From JACVCJ01 sp052437175 (GTDB taxonomy: Bacteria; Bacteroidota; Bacteroidia; CAIKAF01), in NCBI GenBank assembly GCA_052437175.1, contig JBQVOK010000003.1, positions 186,001-250,000 on the forward strand: a stretch of 64,000 bases of DNA, written 5' to 3'. The notes beneath the pieces are model-generated. The model was not told where the DNA came from. It saw nothing but the letters and a program-made list of their open reading frames with translations, and did no database searches. Shown one piece after another: positions 7,931 through 15,366 of the stretch; the first letter of the stretch is position 1; each line of letters starts with the position of its first letter. A program made the translations under genes and the position numbers.

Positions 7931-8755
7931 TTACTTTTTTCCGAATCTGGCAGGTTCATAGATCAGGCGTACGAACAGGCTCATGCCTTCGTCTGTGCGG
8001 TTCAGCGGAATACCCGTTACCACGCCCAGCATCATTTTCTGCGAAAGTACAATGCGGGCCTGGGGACGAAATACGATAGACGGCGCGTGTTTGCCGAATT
8101 CCTTGTTGATCTCCAGCCCGATGAAATTCTTGGTGCCCGGGAACATATAATGGATATTGGTATTGATCATCATATTGGCCTCCCAGTGCCGGCTGCTGAA
8201 GTGCTGCGTAAAGGCCGGACCAAAGTACAGCAGGGTATGCAGGTTGGTTTTCCAGCTTTTGGCAGCCACGAAAAAGGGCATGGAGGTATTCTCGAAGTGA
8301 AAACGGGTCTTTCCGTTCAGGGTATAGGGAATGGCCTCAAAATCATTGGTATACCCGGCGGCCAGGGTCATATTCAGTTTGGGTGAAACAAAAAAGGAAT
8401 ACTGGGTAGCCATTTTAAGCCCGTTGATGCGGCTCATGGGAATGGCCCCGTTTCCGCGGCCCGAAGGAAAATGAACGGAAACCGGCAGTTCGAACTCGAT
8501 CCCGAGACGGTTTACCGGGGCAAATTCGTACTCTACGAACGAGGTGAGACTGTGGTAATTTTTATGGTCTTCGAGCCCCATACCCAGGTTCCATTCCTGT
8601 TCGCCGCGGCGTGCACCCAGGTCGCGCACCAGGTCGTTGTACAGGGGTTCGGCATGGCGAACTTTGGGCAGGATGGAATCGCCGGCCGTCTGGGCCGCTG
8701 CCGTAAGCGTCAGAAACAAAAAGGAGAGCAGTAAGGTAGAGCCTGATTTTCTCAT
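7931..8755 (-). CDS. Exported barrel-like protein of unknown function
   Basis: About 274 residues starting at MRKSGSTLLLSFLF, a signal peptide ending in AAAQ. The mature start has the distinctive HAEPLYNDLVRDLGARRGE. The rest alternates amphipathic strands (EFELPVSVHF, MATQYSFFV, LNMTLAAGYTND) as in an outer-membrane beta-barrel and ends ...FGKK. I recognise this as a conserved Bacteroidota protein but not a function. It lies between the PepSY-like gene and the TCS1 kinase and carries operator site B in its promoter, so it is a predicted TCS1 target. The frame opens 7 codons upstream, but the operator and -7 box occupy that stretch, so the ATG at 8755 is the start. Confidence 0.6.
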   Translation of the reverse strand: MRKSGSTLLLSFLFLTLTAAAQTAGDSILPKVRHAEPLYNDLVRDLGARRGEQEWNLGMGLEDHKNYHSLTSFVEYEFAPVNRLGIEFELPVSVHFPSGRGNGAIPMSRINGLKMATQYSFFVSPKLNMTLAAGYTNDFEAIPYTLNGKTRFHFENTSMPFFVAAKSWKTNLHTLLYFGPAFTQHFSSRHWEANMMINTNIHYMFPGTKNFIGLEINKEFGKHAPSIVFRPQARIVLSQKMMLGVVTGIPLNRTDEGMSLFVRLIYEPARFGKK

Positions 8756-8775
8756 GATCGTTGCAATTTCTGACA

Positions 8776-8810
8776 CAAAGCAACAACCCGATTCGGGAAA
8801 GAATCGGGAA
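8776..8810 (-). promoter_or_regulatory. TCS1 operator site B with -7 box (barrel-like gene)
   Basis: On the minus strand: TTCCC (8810-8806), 6 nt, TTCCC (8799-8795), 15 nt, TTTG (8779-8776). This is the cleanest of the three TCS1 sites. The -7 box is otherwise poor (TTGCTTTG), which fits an activator-dependent promoter. The leader is 20 nt. Confidence 0.7.
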
Positions 8811-8907
8811 TAGAACCCCGAAACATAAAAAAAGCGGAATTTTTTTCAGAAAAGCGTAAAACCCCTGTTGTATGCGGGATACAAGGTTCAAAAAGGGGAT
8901 AGCCGGC

Positions 8908-10176
8908 TTAAAAATATACGCTGAAACGGTGCGCGTCGGGATAGGTATACGTTACCGAAAAGCCGTAAACGTCCGAAATGGATTTTACAATGGCCAGTCC
9001 CAGCCCGGTAGAACTGTTTTCGCCGGAGGCCTTATAAAAACGCTGGAAAATGCGGGATGCGTCCAGGGCAGGAGCACCGCCGTTCTCGATATATATACGT
9101 TTTTCCTCGATGTGTATACGAATTTCACCGCCCGGCTCGGTGTGTGTAAGGGCATTTTTAATAAGATTGGTAAAGAGCACTTCGGCCAGCGTGCGGTTCA
9201 TGGTATAGGTACAGGTGCCGCTTTCTTCCGTCAGCAGGCGGATGTTGCGGTATTCGGCCAGTTCTTCAAGATCTTCGCAAAGTTTGTGGATAACGGCATT
9301 CATATCTACGGGTTCGCTTTCGTCGAACTGCCGGTTGTCGATCTTGGAGAGCAGCAGCAGGGATCTGTTCAGGCGGGTAAGGCGTTCCAGGTTAGCGATC
9401 ACCGCCCCGATCTGCTGTAGCTGTTCGTCAGCGAAGTTGTTTTTCTCGGCCAGCAGTTCCAGTTTGTTGATGCTGATGGCGAGGGGCGTCTGTAATTCAT
9501 GCGCGGCATTTTCGATAAACTGTTTCTGTGCCTGGAACACTTCTTTGTTGGAGCGGATGAGGTCGTTCAGGGTTTCCTGCAGCCGGCTGAATTCCTGCAC
9601 CCGGGTCTTTTCAAACTGAATATCCTGTTTGTCGGAGATCTTATAGCCGCGTACGGCTTTCAGTGTACTGTAAAACGAACGCCATATACGTCCCAGCAGC
9701 AGGTAATTAACGGCCACCATGCTTACGATCAGCACCAGGTAAAGCCAGAGCAGGCTGTAGAGCAGGTCTTCGATGAGGTCGTCCTCTTCCACCATGGAGG
9801 AGATAACGCGCAGTTTGTAATATTTGCCGTTGGGGCCCACAAAAATGGTAGTGAGCATGCGGAAGGGTTCGTAATCTTCTTCGTATTGTGTATACAAAAG
9901 GGTATCAGCAAACGTATCCCTGAAGTCGAGGTACTGTTCTTTTTCTACCTCCCGGATGCGGTAATTGCTTTCGAGGAAATTGTCCTTATGCAGCAGGCTG
10001 CTGTCTTCAAAAACCTTATTGATGATCAGGATCTTGGAATTGTTCAGGCCGTCGTCGATGCTGTCGTGGATCTCATCGATCATATTGATGTAAAAAATGG
10101 CCGCCCAGATGCTGAGCACCAGGAACAGGGCGCCGGACAGGTACAGTACGGTATAGTTGTGCAGTTTCAGTTTCAT
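8908..10176 (-). CDS. TCS1 sensor histidine kinase
   Basis: A 422-residue membrane kinase. TM1 is at about residues 9-31, a periplasmic sensor region at 32-138, and TM2 at about 140-161, followed by a cytoplasmic linker. The phosphoacceptor motif ENAAHELQTPLA has His 226. The HATPase domain has the N-box TNLIKNALTHTEPGG and the G-box STGLGLAIVKSI. It autophosphorylates and passes phosphate to the regulator encoded just upstream, whose stop codon overlaps this start by 4 nt (ATGA), indicating translational coupling. The periplasmic domain is acidic with no known sensor fold that I recognise, so the signal is unknown. The nearby envelope genes suggest an envelope-related cue. Confidence 0.92.
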   Translation of the reverse strand: MKLKLHNYTVLYLSGALFLVLSIWAAIFYINMIDEIHDSIDDGLNNSKILIINKVFEDSSLLHKDNFLESNYRIREVEKEQYLDFRDTFADTLLYTQYEEDYEPFRMLTTIFVGPNGKYYKLRVISSMVEEDDLIEDLLYSLLWLYLVLIVSMVAVNYLLLGRIWRSFYSTLKAVRGYKISDKQDIQFEKTRVQEFSRLQETLNDLIRSNKEVFQAQKQFIENAAHELQTPLAISINKLELLAEKNNFADEQLQQIGAVIANLERLTRLNRSLLLLSKIDNRQFDESEPVDMNAVIHKLCEDLEELAEYRNIRLLTEESGTCTYTMNRTLAEVLFTNLIKNALTHTEPGGEIRIHIEEKRIYIENGGAPALDASRIFQRFYKASGENSSTGLGLAIVKSISDVYGFSVTYTYPDAHRFSVYF

Positions 10177-10856
10177 GCGTCGCTGTCGCTGAGTTTATAC
10201 CCGATGCCGTACACCGCCTGTATTTCTACTTCGGAGCCGTAGGTTTTGAGTTTTTTGCGCAGGTTTTTGATCTGCGAGTAAATAAATTCGTAGCTGTCGG
10301 CCTCGTCGATCTGGTCGCCCCAAACGTGTTCAGCCAGGGCGGTCTTACTTACCAGGCGGTTCTTGTTGGCCACGAAATAGGTGAGTATGTCAAACTCTTT
10401 GCGGTTCAGCTCAATGGCTTTGCCGTTGATGCTTACCTGGCGGTTGTCGAAATCCACGCTCAGGTTTTTCAGGGTGGCGATATTGCTGCCGTTGAACTGT
10501 TTGCGGCGCAGGATCGATTTTACACGTGCCGTAAGCTCGGCGGTATGAAAGGGTTTGGCCAGGTAATCGTCGGCGCCCAGGGCCAGGCCTTCTACTTTAT
10601 CGTCTACCGAATTGCGGGCCGAAACAATGATCACGCCTTCGCTTTTACCGGTGCGCTGCAGCTCTTTCAGGATATCGAGCCCGCTGCCGCCGGGCAGGTT
10701 TATGTCCAGCAGGATGCAGTCGTAATCGTACACGCCCACCTTATCCATTGCCGATATAAAATCGGAGGCTGATTCCACCACGAAATTCTCTTTTTCAAGG
10801 GATTGCGTCAGGATATCCCGCATTTCTGCTTCGTCTTCTATGACCAGGATCTTCAT
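10173..10856 (-). CDS. TCS1 OmpR-family response regulator
   Basis: A 227-residue DNA-binding regulator. The receiver domain has acidic residues near 7-8, phosphoacceptor Asp 51 in ILLDINLPGG, and Lys 101 in YLAKPFH. The C-terminal winged helix (residues 130-225) has the recognition-helix region SYEFIYSQIKNLRKKLK and ends in GIGYKLSD. Its promoter contains operator site C, the same motif found before the PepSY-like and barrel-like genes, so it probably activates itself and them. The -7 box TACCTTTG ends 8 nt before the ATG. Confidence 0.94.
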   Translation of the reverse strand: MKILVIEDEAEMRDILTQSLEKENFVVESASDFISAMDKVGVYDYDCILLDINLPGGSGLDILKELQRTGKSEGVIIVSARNSVDDKVEGLALGADDYLAKPFHTAELTARVKSILRRKQFNGSNIATLKNLSVDFDNRQVSINGKAIELNRKEFDILTYFVANKNRLVSKTALAEHVWGDQIDEADSYEFIYSQIKNLRKKLKTYGSEVEIQAVYGIGYKLSDSDA

Positions 10857-10864
10857 ACGGAGTT

Positions 10865-10899
10865 CAAAGGTACCGGTAAATTCGGGAAAAAATTGGGAA
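10865..10899 (-). promoter_or_regulatory. TCS1 operator site C with -7 box (autoregulatory)
   Basis: On the minus strand: TTCCC (10899-10895), 6 nt, TTCCC (10888-10884), 15 nt, TTTG (10868-10865) within a perfect TACCTTTG. The three TCS1 sites share ATTCCC(A/G)ATT(C/T)TTTCC(C/G). Confidence 0.7.
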
Positions 10900-10956
10900 T
10901 TTCCGCAAAGCCGGCCCCGGATCGGGCCATTTTAACCCGCTTATCCGCAGGGTACC

Positions 10957-12144
10957 CTAATTCAGTACCGTGCCGAAAACCTTTTCCATGGCTGTTTTCG
11001 AAGAGGTGAACGCATCTATTTTTCCATAATTTCCGTTCACGGCCCAGGCAATGCAGGTTTGTTGTGCAGGAAAATACAGCATGGTGGCATAGTACCCGAT
11101 GGCGTCGCCGCTGTGGAACCAGGCTTCGCCCCAGGGCGTTTCCATACGGAAAATACCCAGGCCGTACTGCATCGCGAAAAAGGCGGGATCCTGCTGCGAA
11201 GGGGTCTTCCAACTCAGCATTTCGGCGCGGCTGGCCGGACTCAGCAGGTTTCCGCTGCACACTTCGCGCAGGAACAGGGTCATGTCGGCCGGGTTCGAGA
11301 TCAGGCCACCGTCGGCCGTATAGTAGTCCCAGCCGCTGTAATAGGTGGCATTGATCAGGTTCTGGTTGCTGTAGAGATCTACATAGCCACGTATGATCCC
11401 CGCAGGCACCGGATCGCCGGCAGCAAAGCGGGTGCGGGTGAGCCCGAGCGGCGTAAAGATCTTTTCGTCAAACACCTCGTAAAAGGGTTTGCCTTCAATT
11501 TTTTCAATAACCATACCCAGCAGTATATAATGGGTGTTGGAATAGATAAGGTCTTCGCCCGGAGCAAAATAGGCCTTCTTTTTGCGGGCATAGGCCAGCA
11601 GGTCGTCCGCATGCCACTCCCGGATCAGGTCATTGGTAGACGCGGTCTGAAATTCCAGGTTCTGTATATAGTTGTACATGCCTGCCGAGTGGTTGAGCAA
11701 CTGGCGTATACTCACCTTTTCTGCGTTTTCGAGCTGTTTCAGCTGTGTTTCGTCCAGGTATTTGCCCAGGGGATCGTCCAGGTGCAGCTTGCCTTCTTCC
11801 TGCAGTTTCAGGATGCTGACGGCCGTGTAGGTTTTTACGGTACTGCCCACACGGGTATAATTACAAGGCCGCAGTTCTACCCCGTTGTGCAGGTCGGCCA
11901 TGCCCGAAGCGCCGCACCAGAGCGGTTGTCCGGGTTGCCGCACGGCCATCAGTATACCGGGTACCCCGGAGGCACATATTTCGTTAAGCAGGGCCTGGTA
12001 CTGGGCGTTTTTCGGATGCAGCGCACTGCTGTCGGCCGGTATCGCGTTGCAGGCATAGGCGTCCGTATCTACATGAGGCTCTTTGCTGCACGAAAAACAC
12101 AACAAAAGCATTGTCAAAAGCACCAGTGTATTCTTTTTCATCAT
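10957..12144 (-). CDS. Serine hydrolase, class C beta-lactamase family lipoprotein
   Basis: A 395-residue exported penicillin-binding-like hydrolase. The N-terminus (LTMLLLCFSC) is a lipoprotein signal with Cys 19. The active-site set is complete: S101-x-x-K104 (STVK), the tyrosine motif Y201-S-N, and HSG in WFHSGDAIGYY. Family members act as D-Ala-D-Ala peptidases, esterases or amidases; substrate unknown. The start codon overlaps the stop of the upstream outer-membrane protein gene (ATGA at 12141-12144), so the two are translated together. The extra Cys pair (C32, C57) could form a disulphide in the periplasm. Confidence 0.88.
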   Translation of the reverse strand: MMKKNTLVLLTMLLLCFSCSKEPHVDTDAYACNAIPADSSALHPKNAQYQALLNEICASGVPGILMAVRQPGQPLWCGASGMADLHNGVELRPCNYTRVGSTVKTYTAVSILKLQEEGKLHLDDPLGKYLDETQLKQLENAEKVSIRQLLNHSAGMYNYIQNLEFQTASTNDLIREWHADDLLAYARKKKAYFAPGEDLIYSNTHYILLGMVIEKIEGKPFYEVFDEKIFTPLGLTRTRFAAGDPVPAGIIRGYVDLYSNQNLINATYYSGWDYYTADGGLISNPADMTLFLREVCSGNLLSPASRAEMLSWKTPSQQDPAFFAMQYGLGIFRMETPWGEAWFHSGDAIGYYATMLYFPAQQTCIAWAVNGNYGKIDAFTSSKTAMEKVFGTVLN

Positions 12145-12728
12145 TTGCGGGATATAAAAAATTTACTGCCCAGGTGCAGGCTGATGTGCGTCATGGCGGG
12201 AATAAAACCGGGAGAATAGGGATATTCCACCCAGGACTGGTAGAGAACGAAGATCTCCGGGGAGGCCGCTCTTTTCGGGTATATGCGGTAACCCAGTCCC
12301 AGGGATAGAGACGGATTGATGCGGGCATTGCCCCGGTCGGGCTTTTGCAGGTATTCGCCGTTTACCAGGCGGTATTCTTTCTGCGTGGCAAAACTGTGCA
12401 TATAACCCAGGCCGAACAACGCCTTGATGTTTAGCCCGAACCCGAGGCGGAGATCGTACCCGATCTCGCTCTGCAGGTAAGCCGCCTGGTACAGGTAGCG
12501 GTGATACAGGTATCCTGCCTGCAGGGTCTGGTATACATAGTGCCGGGGCTTGTCCAGGTATGCAAACTCGGTGCCGGCCTGTATCCCGGGATGCAGGGGC
12601 AGAGTAAAAAAACGGGTGAAAGGCAGGGCGGTCGATTCGTTAAAAAGGCTCAGCCGGATGAGCAGCGGTTTTTTTTGTGCATGTAACGAAAAAGGAAATA
12701 AGAGCAGTACAAAAAGAAGTATACGCAT
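12141..12728 (-). CDS. Exported outer-membrane-like protein
   Basis: A 195-residue protein with signal peptide MRILLFVLLLFPFSLHAQ. The rest alternates strands with glycine and aromatic residues (TLQAGYLYHRYLYQAAYLQSEIG, KALFGLGYMHSF, SLSLGLGYRIYPK) and closes with HLGSKFFISRK, as in an eight-strand barrel. No family name can be assigned. The ATG at 12728 is used because the longer frame (18 codons) runs across the promoter box TAATTTTG (12749-12756). It overlaps the hydrolase start by 4 nt, so the two products may work together, for example a surface barrel and a lipoprotein hydrolase. Confidence 0.65.
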   Translation of the reverse strand: MRILLFVLLLFPFSLHAQKKPLLIRLSLFNESTALPFTRFFTLPLHPGIQAGTEFAYLDKPRHYVYQTLQAGYLYHRYLYQAAYLQSEIGYDLRLGFGLNIKALFGLGYMHSFATQKEYRLVNGEYLQKPDRGNARINPSLSLGLGYRIYPKRAASPEIFVLYQSWVEYPYSPGFIPAMTHISLHLGSKFFISRK

Positions 12729-12748
12729 GTCTGAATGTTTTTGCGGGA

Positions 12749-12793
12749 CAAAATTAAGTGCCGGGCAAAAGCATGGCAGCACCGGTGGGTGCT
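12749..12793 (-). promoter_or_regulatory. Promoter and inverted repeat before the barrel-hydrolase operon
   Basis: A perfect -7 box TAATTTTG occupies 12756-12749 on the minus strand. Upstream of it, after a 21-nt gap, lies the inverted repeat AGCACC-ggtg-GGTGCT (12778-12793), a candidate regulator site. The regulator is unknown. Confidence 0.4.
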
Positions 12794-12846
12794 AACATTC
12801 CGAAACGGGCAAAATTCCTCCTGAAACGGGCAGGCGCCGGGCGTAA

Positions 12847-13692
12847 TCAGCTGTTTTTCAGCCACCCGGCAAATTGAGCCGCCCGGGCCTTGGATACGAA
12901 AACGGCCGTGCCGGGTCCGGGGAAAAGCTGTACGGAGAGCTTGCGTGTATCCGTTTGTTCAAACGAAAGGATGCTCTGGCGCCTTGCGATCACCTGGCGG
13001 TTGAGCTGGAAAAAAAGTACCGGGTCCAGCTGTCGTGCGATCTCTTCCAGGGAACCTTCGGTCAGGAACTCGCCGGCCGTAGTGCTCACCAGGAAAACAC
13101 TCTTCTCCCGGATGATAAAATAGGCGGTCTCTTCCAGCGGAATATGCCTGGCGGCCGCTCCTGCGTAAACCAGGAAGGAATTGCGGTAGGGCCGGGACTG
13201 CTCCTTATTATCTTCTGCAGACAGAAGTTGCATACGCTGCTGCATGTGAGCGCGGTAATACAAAAAGGAATAGATGAGATTGAGCAGGGCCAGCACAAAG
13301 GCCGACACCGGAAGCTCCAGGATAAAGACCGGGCTTTCGGAAAGGGGAATATCCAGCAGGAAGACCAGGTAAACGATCTCGAGGCCGATCCCGATGCTGA
13401 GCGGCAGCAGGAAACAAAAGAGCAGGATATGAGCCAGGTATTGCCGCAGCGGCCCCTCCCAGCCGAATCGTTCTCCCAGGCGCCGGTACATCCGCCGCAG
13501 GTAAAAGCCGACCGCATACACACAGCCGAAGGCCAGCAGCAGGTCTGAATAATAACTGGGGATCTGCAGCAGTTCTGTAACGCTGTTTTCGTTGCCGGTA
13601 TGTACCAGGGCCAGGGCCAGCAGGGGATACACCAGGTAAAACAACCAGCGGTCGTTTACCTGCAGGGCGGTGGTATGTGCCTGTGCCGACAT
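12847..13692 (-). CDS. LytTR-family membrane-bound transcriptional regulator
   Basis: About 281 residues. The N-terminal half holds four likely membrane segments (LFYLVYPLLALALV, LLLAFGCVYAVGFYL, LAHILLFCFLLPLSIGIGLEIVYLV, FVLALLNLIYSFLYY). The C-terminal half (about 180-281) is a LytTR DNA-binding domain: IPLEETAYFIIREKSVFLVST, LDPVLFFQLNRQVIA and a final FVSKARAAQFAGWL, with F.q.nRq.i as the signature. It would read a signal in the membrane and bind DNA directly, without a receiver domain. The ATG at 13692 follows a CATCTTTG box by 4 nt. The target is probably its own operon or the barrel-hydrolase operon downstream. Confidence 0.82.
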   Translation of the reverse strand: MSAQAHTTALQVNDRWLFYLVYPLLALALVHTGNENSVTELLQIPSYYSDLLLAFGCVYAVGFYLRRMYRRLGERFGWEGPLRQYLAHILLFCFLLPLSIGIGLEIVYLVFLLDIPLSESPVFILELPVSAFVLALLNLIYSFLYYRAHMQQRMQLLSAEDNKEQSRPYRNSFLVYAGAAARHIPLEETAYFIIREKSVFLVSTTAGEFLTEGSLEEIARQLDPVLFFQLNRQVIARRQSILSFEQTDTRKLSVQLFPGPGTAVFVSKARAAQFAGWLKNS

Positions 13693-13711
13693 GGGGCAAA
13701 GATGCACAAAT

Positions 13712-14134
13712 TCAGGCTTCTTCGCAACGGGTCTTCAGGGCTTGGTTCATGGCTTCGAAGCCGTTCTTTGTGTCTCCGTCCAGGCTTTTGGCCAGCAGGG
13801 GTAGCAGTATGCCACTGAACTTTTCGCCGTGGATGAATGTGGTGGAACCGTCGGGGTTCTCTTCCAGGATAAAGTAATGTTCTCCGTCAAAAAGTCCGGT
13901 AAAAAGCAGTTTCCCTTTCCAGCGGAATTCCCGAACGGGCTCAAAGACAATCACTTGGGGGCGAAAACCCATTCCGGGGAGTTGAATCTGTATCGTTTTT
14001 CCCACTTCGGGCCGGCCGCTGATCTTTTTTACGAAAGGGTTCCATTCGGGGTAGCGGTCAAAATCGCTTAGAATTTGCCATACTTTTTCGGGGCTGGCAT
14101 CAATGTGTATCCGTGTGCGGAGTTCTTTGTTCAT
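13712..14134 (-). CDS. SRPBCC (START-like) domain protein
   Basis: A 140-residue soluble protein. The start RTRIHIDASPEKVWQILSDFDRYPEWNPFV is the typical opening of the polyketide-cyclase-like SRPBCC family. FRWKGKLLFTGLFDGEHYFILEE and the long C-terminal helix NGFEAMNQALKTRCEEA complete the fold. These proteins bind small hydrophobic ligands; the ligand here is unknown. A GGACCTTTG box about 20 nt before the start suggests its own promoter. Confidence 0.8.
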   Translation of the reverse strand: MNKELRTRIHIDASPEKVWQILSDFDRYPEWNPFVKKISGRPEVGKTIQIQLPGMGFRPQVIVFEPVREFRWKGKLLFTGLFDGEHYFILEENPDGSTTFIHGEKFSGILLPLLAKSLDGDTKNGFEAMNQALKTRCEEA

Positions 14135-14197
14135 GATCGTTGTTGTTTTGTACGATACAAAGGTCCGGCAAAAGGGCAGGCCCCGGCTTGATAAAAA

Positions 14198-14767
14198 TCA
14201 AGAAATACTTTTCCGGCGTATGCGGCTGAAGGTTTCCGGGGTCATGCCCAGCATAGAGGCAATGTATTGCAGCGGAACGGTATTCAAAAGTTCGCGGTTG
14301 TGTTCAAAGAACAGCTGGTAACGCTCCTCGGCGCTCAGGGACAGGTGCGAAAAAATGCGGTCTTCCATAATGGCGAAGCATTTGGATACGAAGAGTTTTT
14401 CCAGTTCGTGCCAGCGGGGAATCTCCCGGCCGATGCGCTGGTAATCCTCCTCGTGCAGCGTGTACATCTCTACGTCTGTAAGCGCCTGTATGTGCCGGCG
14501 GGCGGGCACTTTGAACGACAGGGAGGCAATATCGGCGATAAAATAACCGGGCGTGGATATCCACTGGGTCACTTCCCGGTCCTCGTGCGGGGCATATACA
14601 CGTAAGAGTCCGCTGTGTACATAGCTCAGCTTGATGCAGGGCCTGCCGATGCGGGCGTAGAAATCACCTTTTTTCAGCCTTTCGGGTTTAAAATGCCGCA
14701 GCAGCTGTGCCTGTTCGTCCGGCGATACACCAAAGAAAGAGCGGATCTGTTTTTCCAGGTCATTCAT
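14198..14767 (-). CDS. Crp/Fnr-family transcriptional regulator
   Basis: A 189-residue regulator. A cyclic-nucleotide-binding-like beta roll (about 20-120: LKKGDFYARIGRPCIKLSYVHSGLLRVYAP) is followed by a dimer helix and a C-terminal helix-turn-helix ending VPLQYIASMLGMTPETFSRIRRKS. The ligand pocket lacks the Arg-Ser pair of cAMP-binding Crp, so cAMP is unlikely. The family is abundant in Bacteroidota with mostly unknown signals. The TATCTTTA box lies 5 nt before the ATG, so the transcript is probably leaderless. Confidence 0.85.
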   Translation of the reverse strand: MNDLEKQIRSFFGVSPDEQAQLLRHFKPERLKKGDFYARIGRPCIKLSYVHSGLLRVYAPHEDREVTQWISTPGYFIADIASLSFKVPARRHIQALTDVEMYTLHEEDYQRIGREIPRWHELEKLFVSKCFAIMEDRIFSHLSLSAEERYQLFFEHNRELLNTVPLQYIASMLGMTPETFSRIRRKSIS

Positions 14768-14826
14768 GAGGGTAAAGATAAAACAATCATGCCCGCACTC
14801 AAAAAGAGCAGGAACAGCAAGGGTTT

Positions 14827-15363
14827 TCAGAATCCGCTTACCGATTTCATGCCCAAACGTTCGCTCAGGTAGGGATTTTCCTTCAGGATACGGTCGGCAC
14901 GAAAAATACTGAAAAGAACATAACCCAGGGCGGCCATCACGGCGATCTTCCCGATAAAACCACGTATTAAACCATCATACCCGTACATAAAGATCTGCGA
15001 CAGGTAAAGCAATGTTACGATGATAAACGGGATAAGAACACCTACTTTGGGAAATAGCCGTAACATGGCCCCAAACACAGCGAAGACAAAAATCGTAGCG
15101 CTATAAAAAACGATATCGATCCAGTGCAGATTCGACAGACTAAACAGCAGCCGAACGAGAAATAATCCCGCAAGGCCGAAAAGGATGAATCTTGCCCGTT
15201 GCATGTCTTTGAAGGCATCGCGCACCTGGTCTTCTTTAATTACCTGGCCGGCCACAAAGACCGCCTGAGCCTGTTCGCTGCCTCCGATCGGGTATATACA
15301 AACAGGGCAGTACAGCTTGCCATCCTCAACATTGTTTTTGCAGTAATTACAGGTGACAGACAT
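14827..15363 (-). CDS. Zinc-ribbon membrane protein of unknown function
   Basis: A 178-residue protein. Two CxxC pairs near the start (CNYCKNNVEDGKLYCPVC, residues 5-22) form a zinc-ribbon-like knuckle. A linker is followed by about four membrane segments (ILFGLAGLFLVRLLF, IVFYSATIFVFAVFGAML, VLIPFIIVTLLYLSQIF, GKIAVMAALGYVLFSIF). Similar proteins occur across Bacteroidota without a known role. It begins 3 nt after the subtilase stop on the same strand, so it probably shares that transcript. Confidence 0.65.
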   Translation of the reverse strand: MSVTCNYCKNNVEDGKLYCPVCIYPIGGSEQAQAVFVAGQVIKEDQVRDAFKDMQRARFILFGLAGLFLVRLLFSLSNLHWIDIVFYSATIFVFAVFGAMLRLFPKVGVLIPFIIVTLLYLSQIFMYGYDGLIRGFIGKIAVMAALGYVLFSIFRADRILKENPYLSERLGMKSVSGF

Positions 15364-15366
15364 GGC

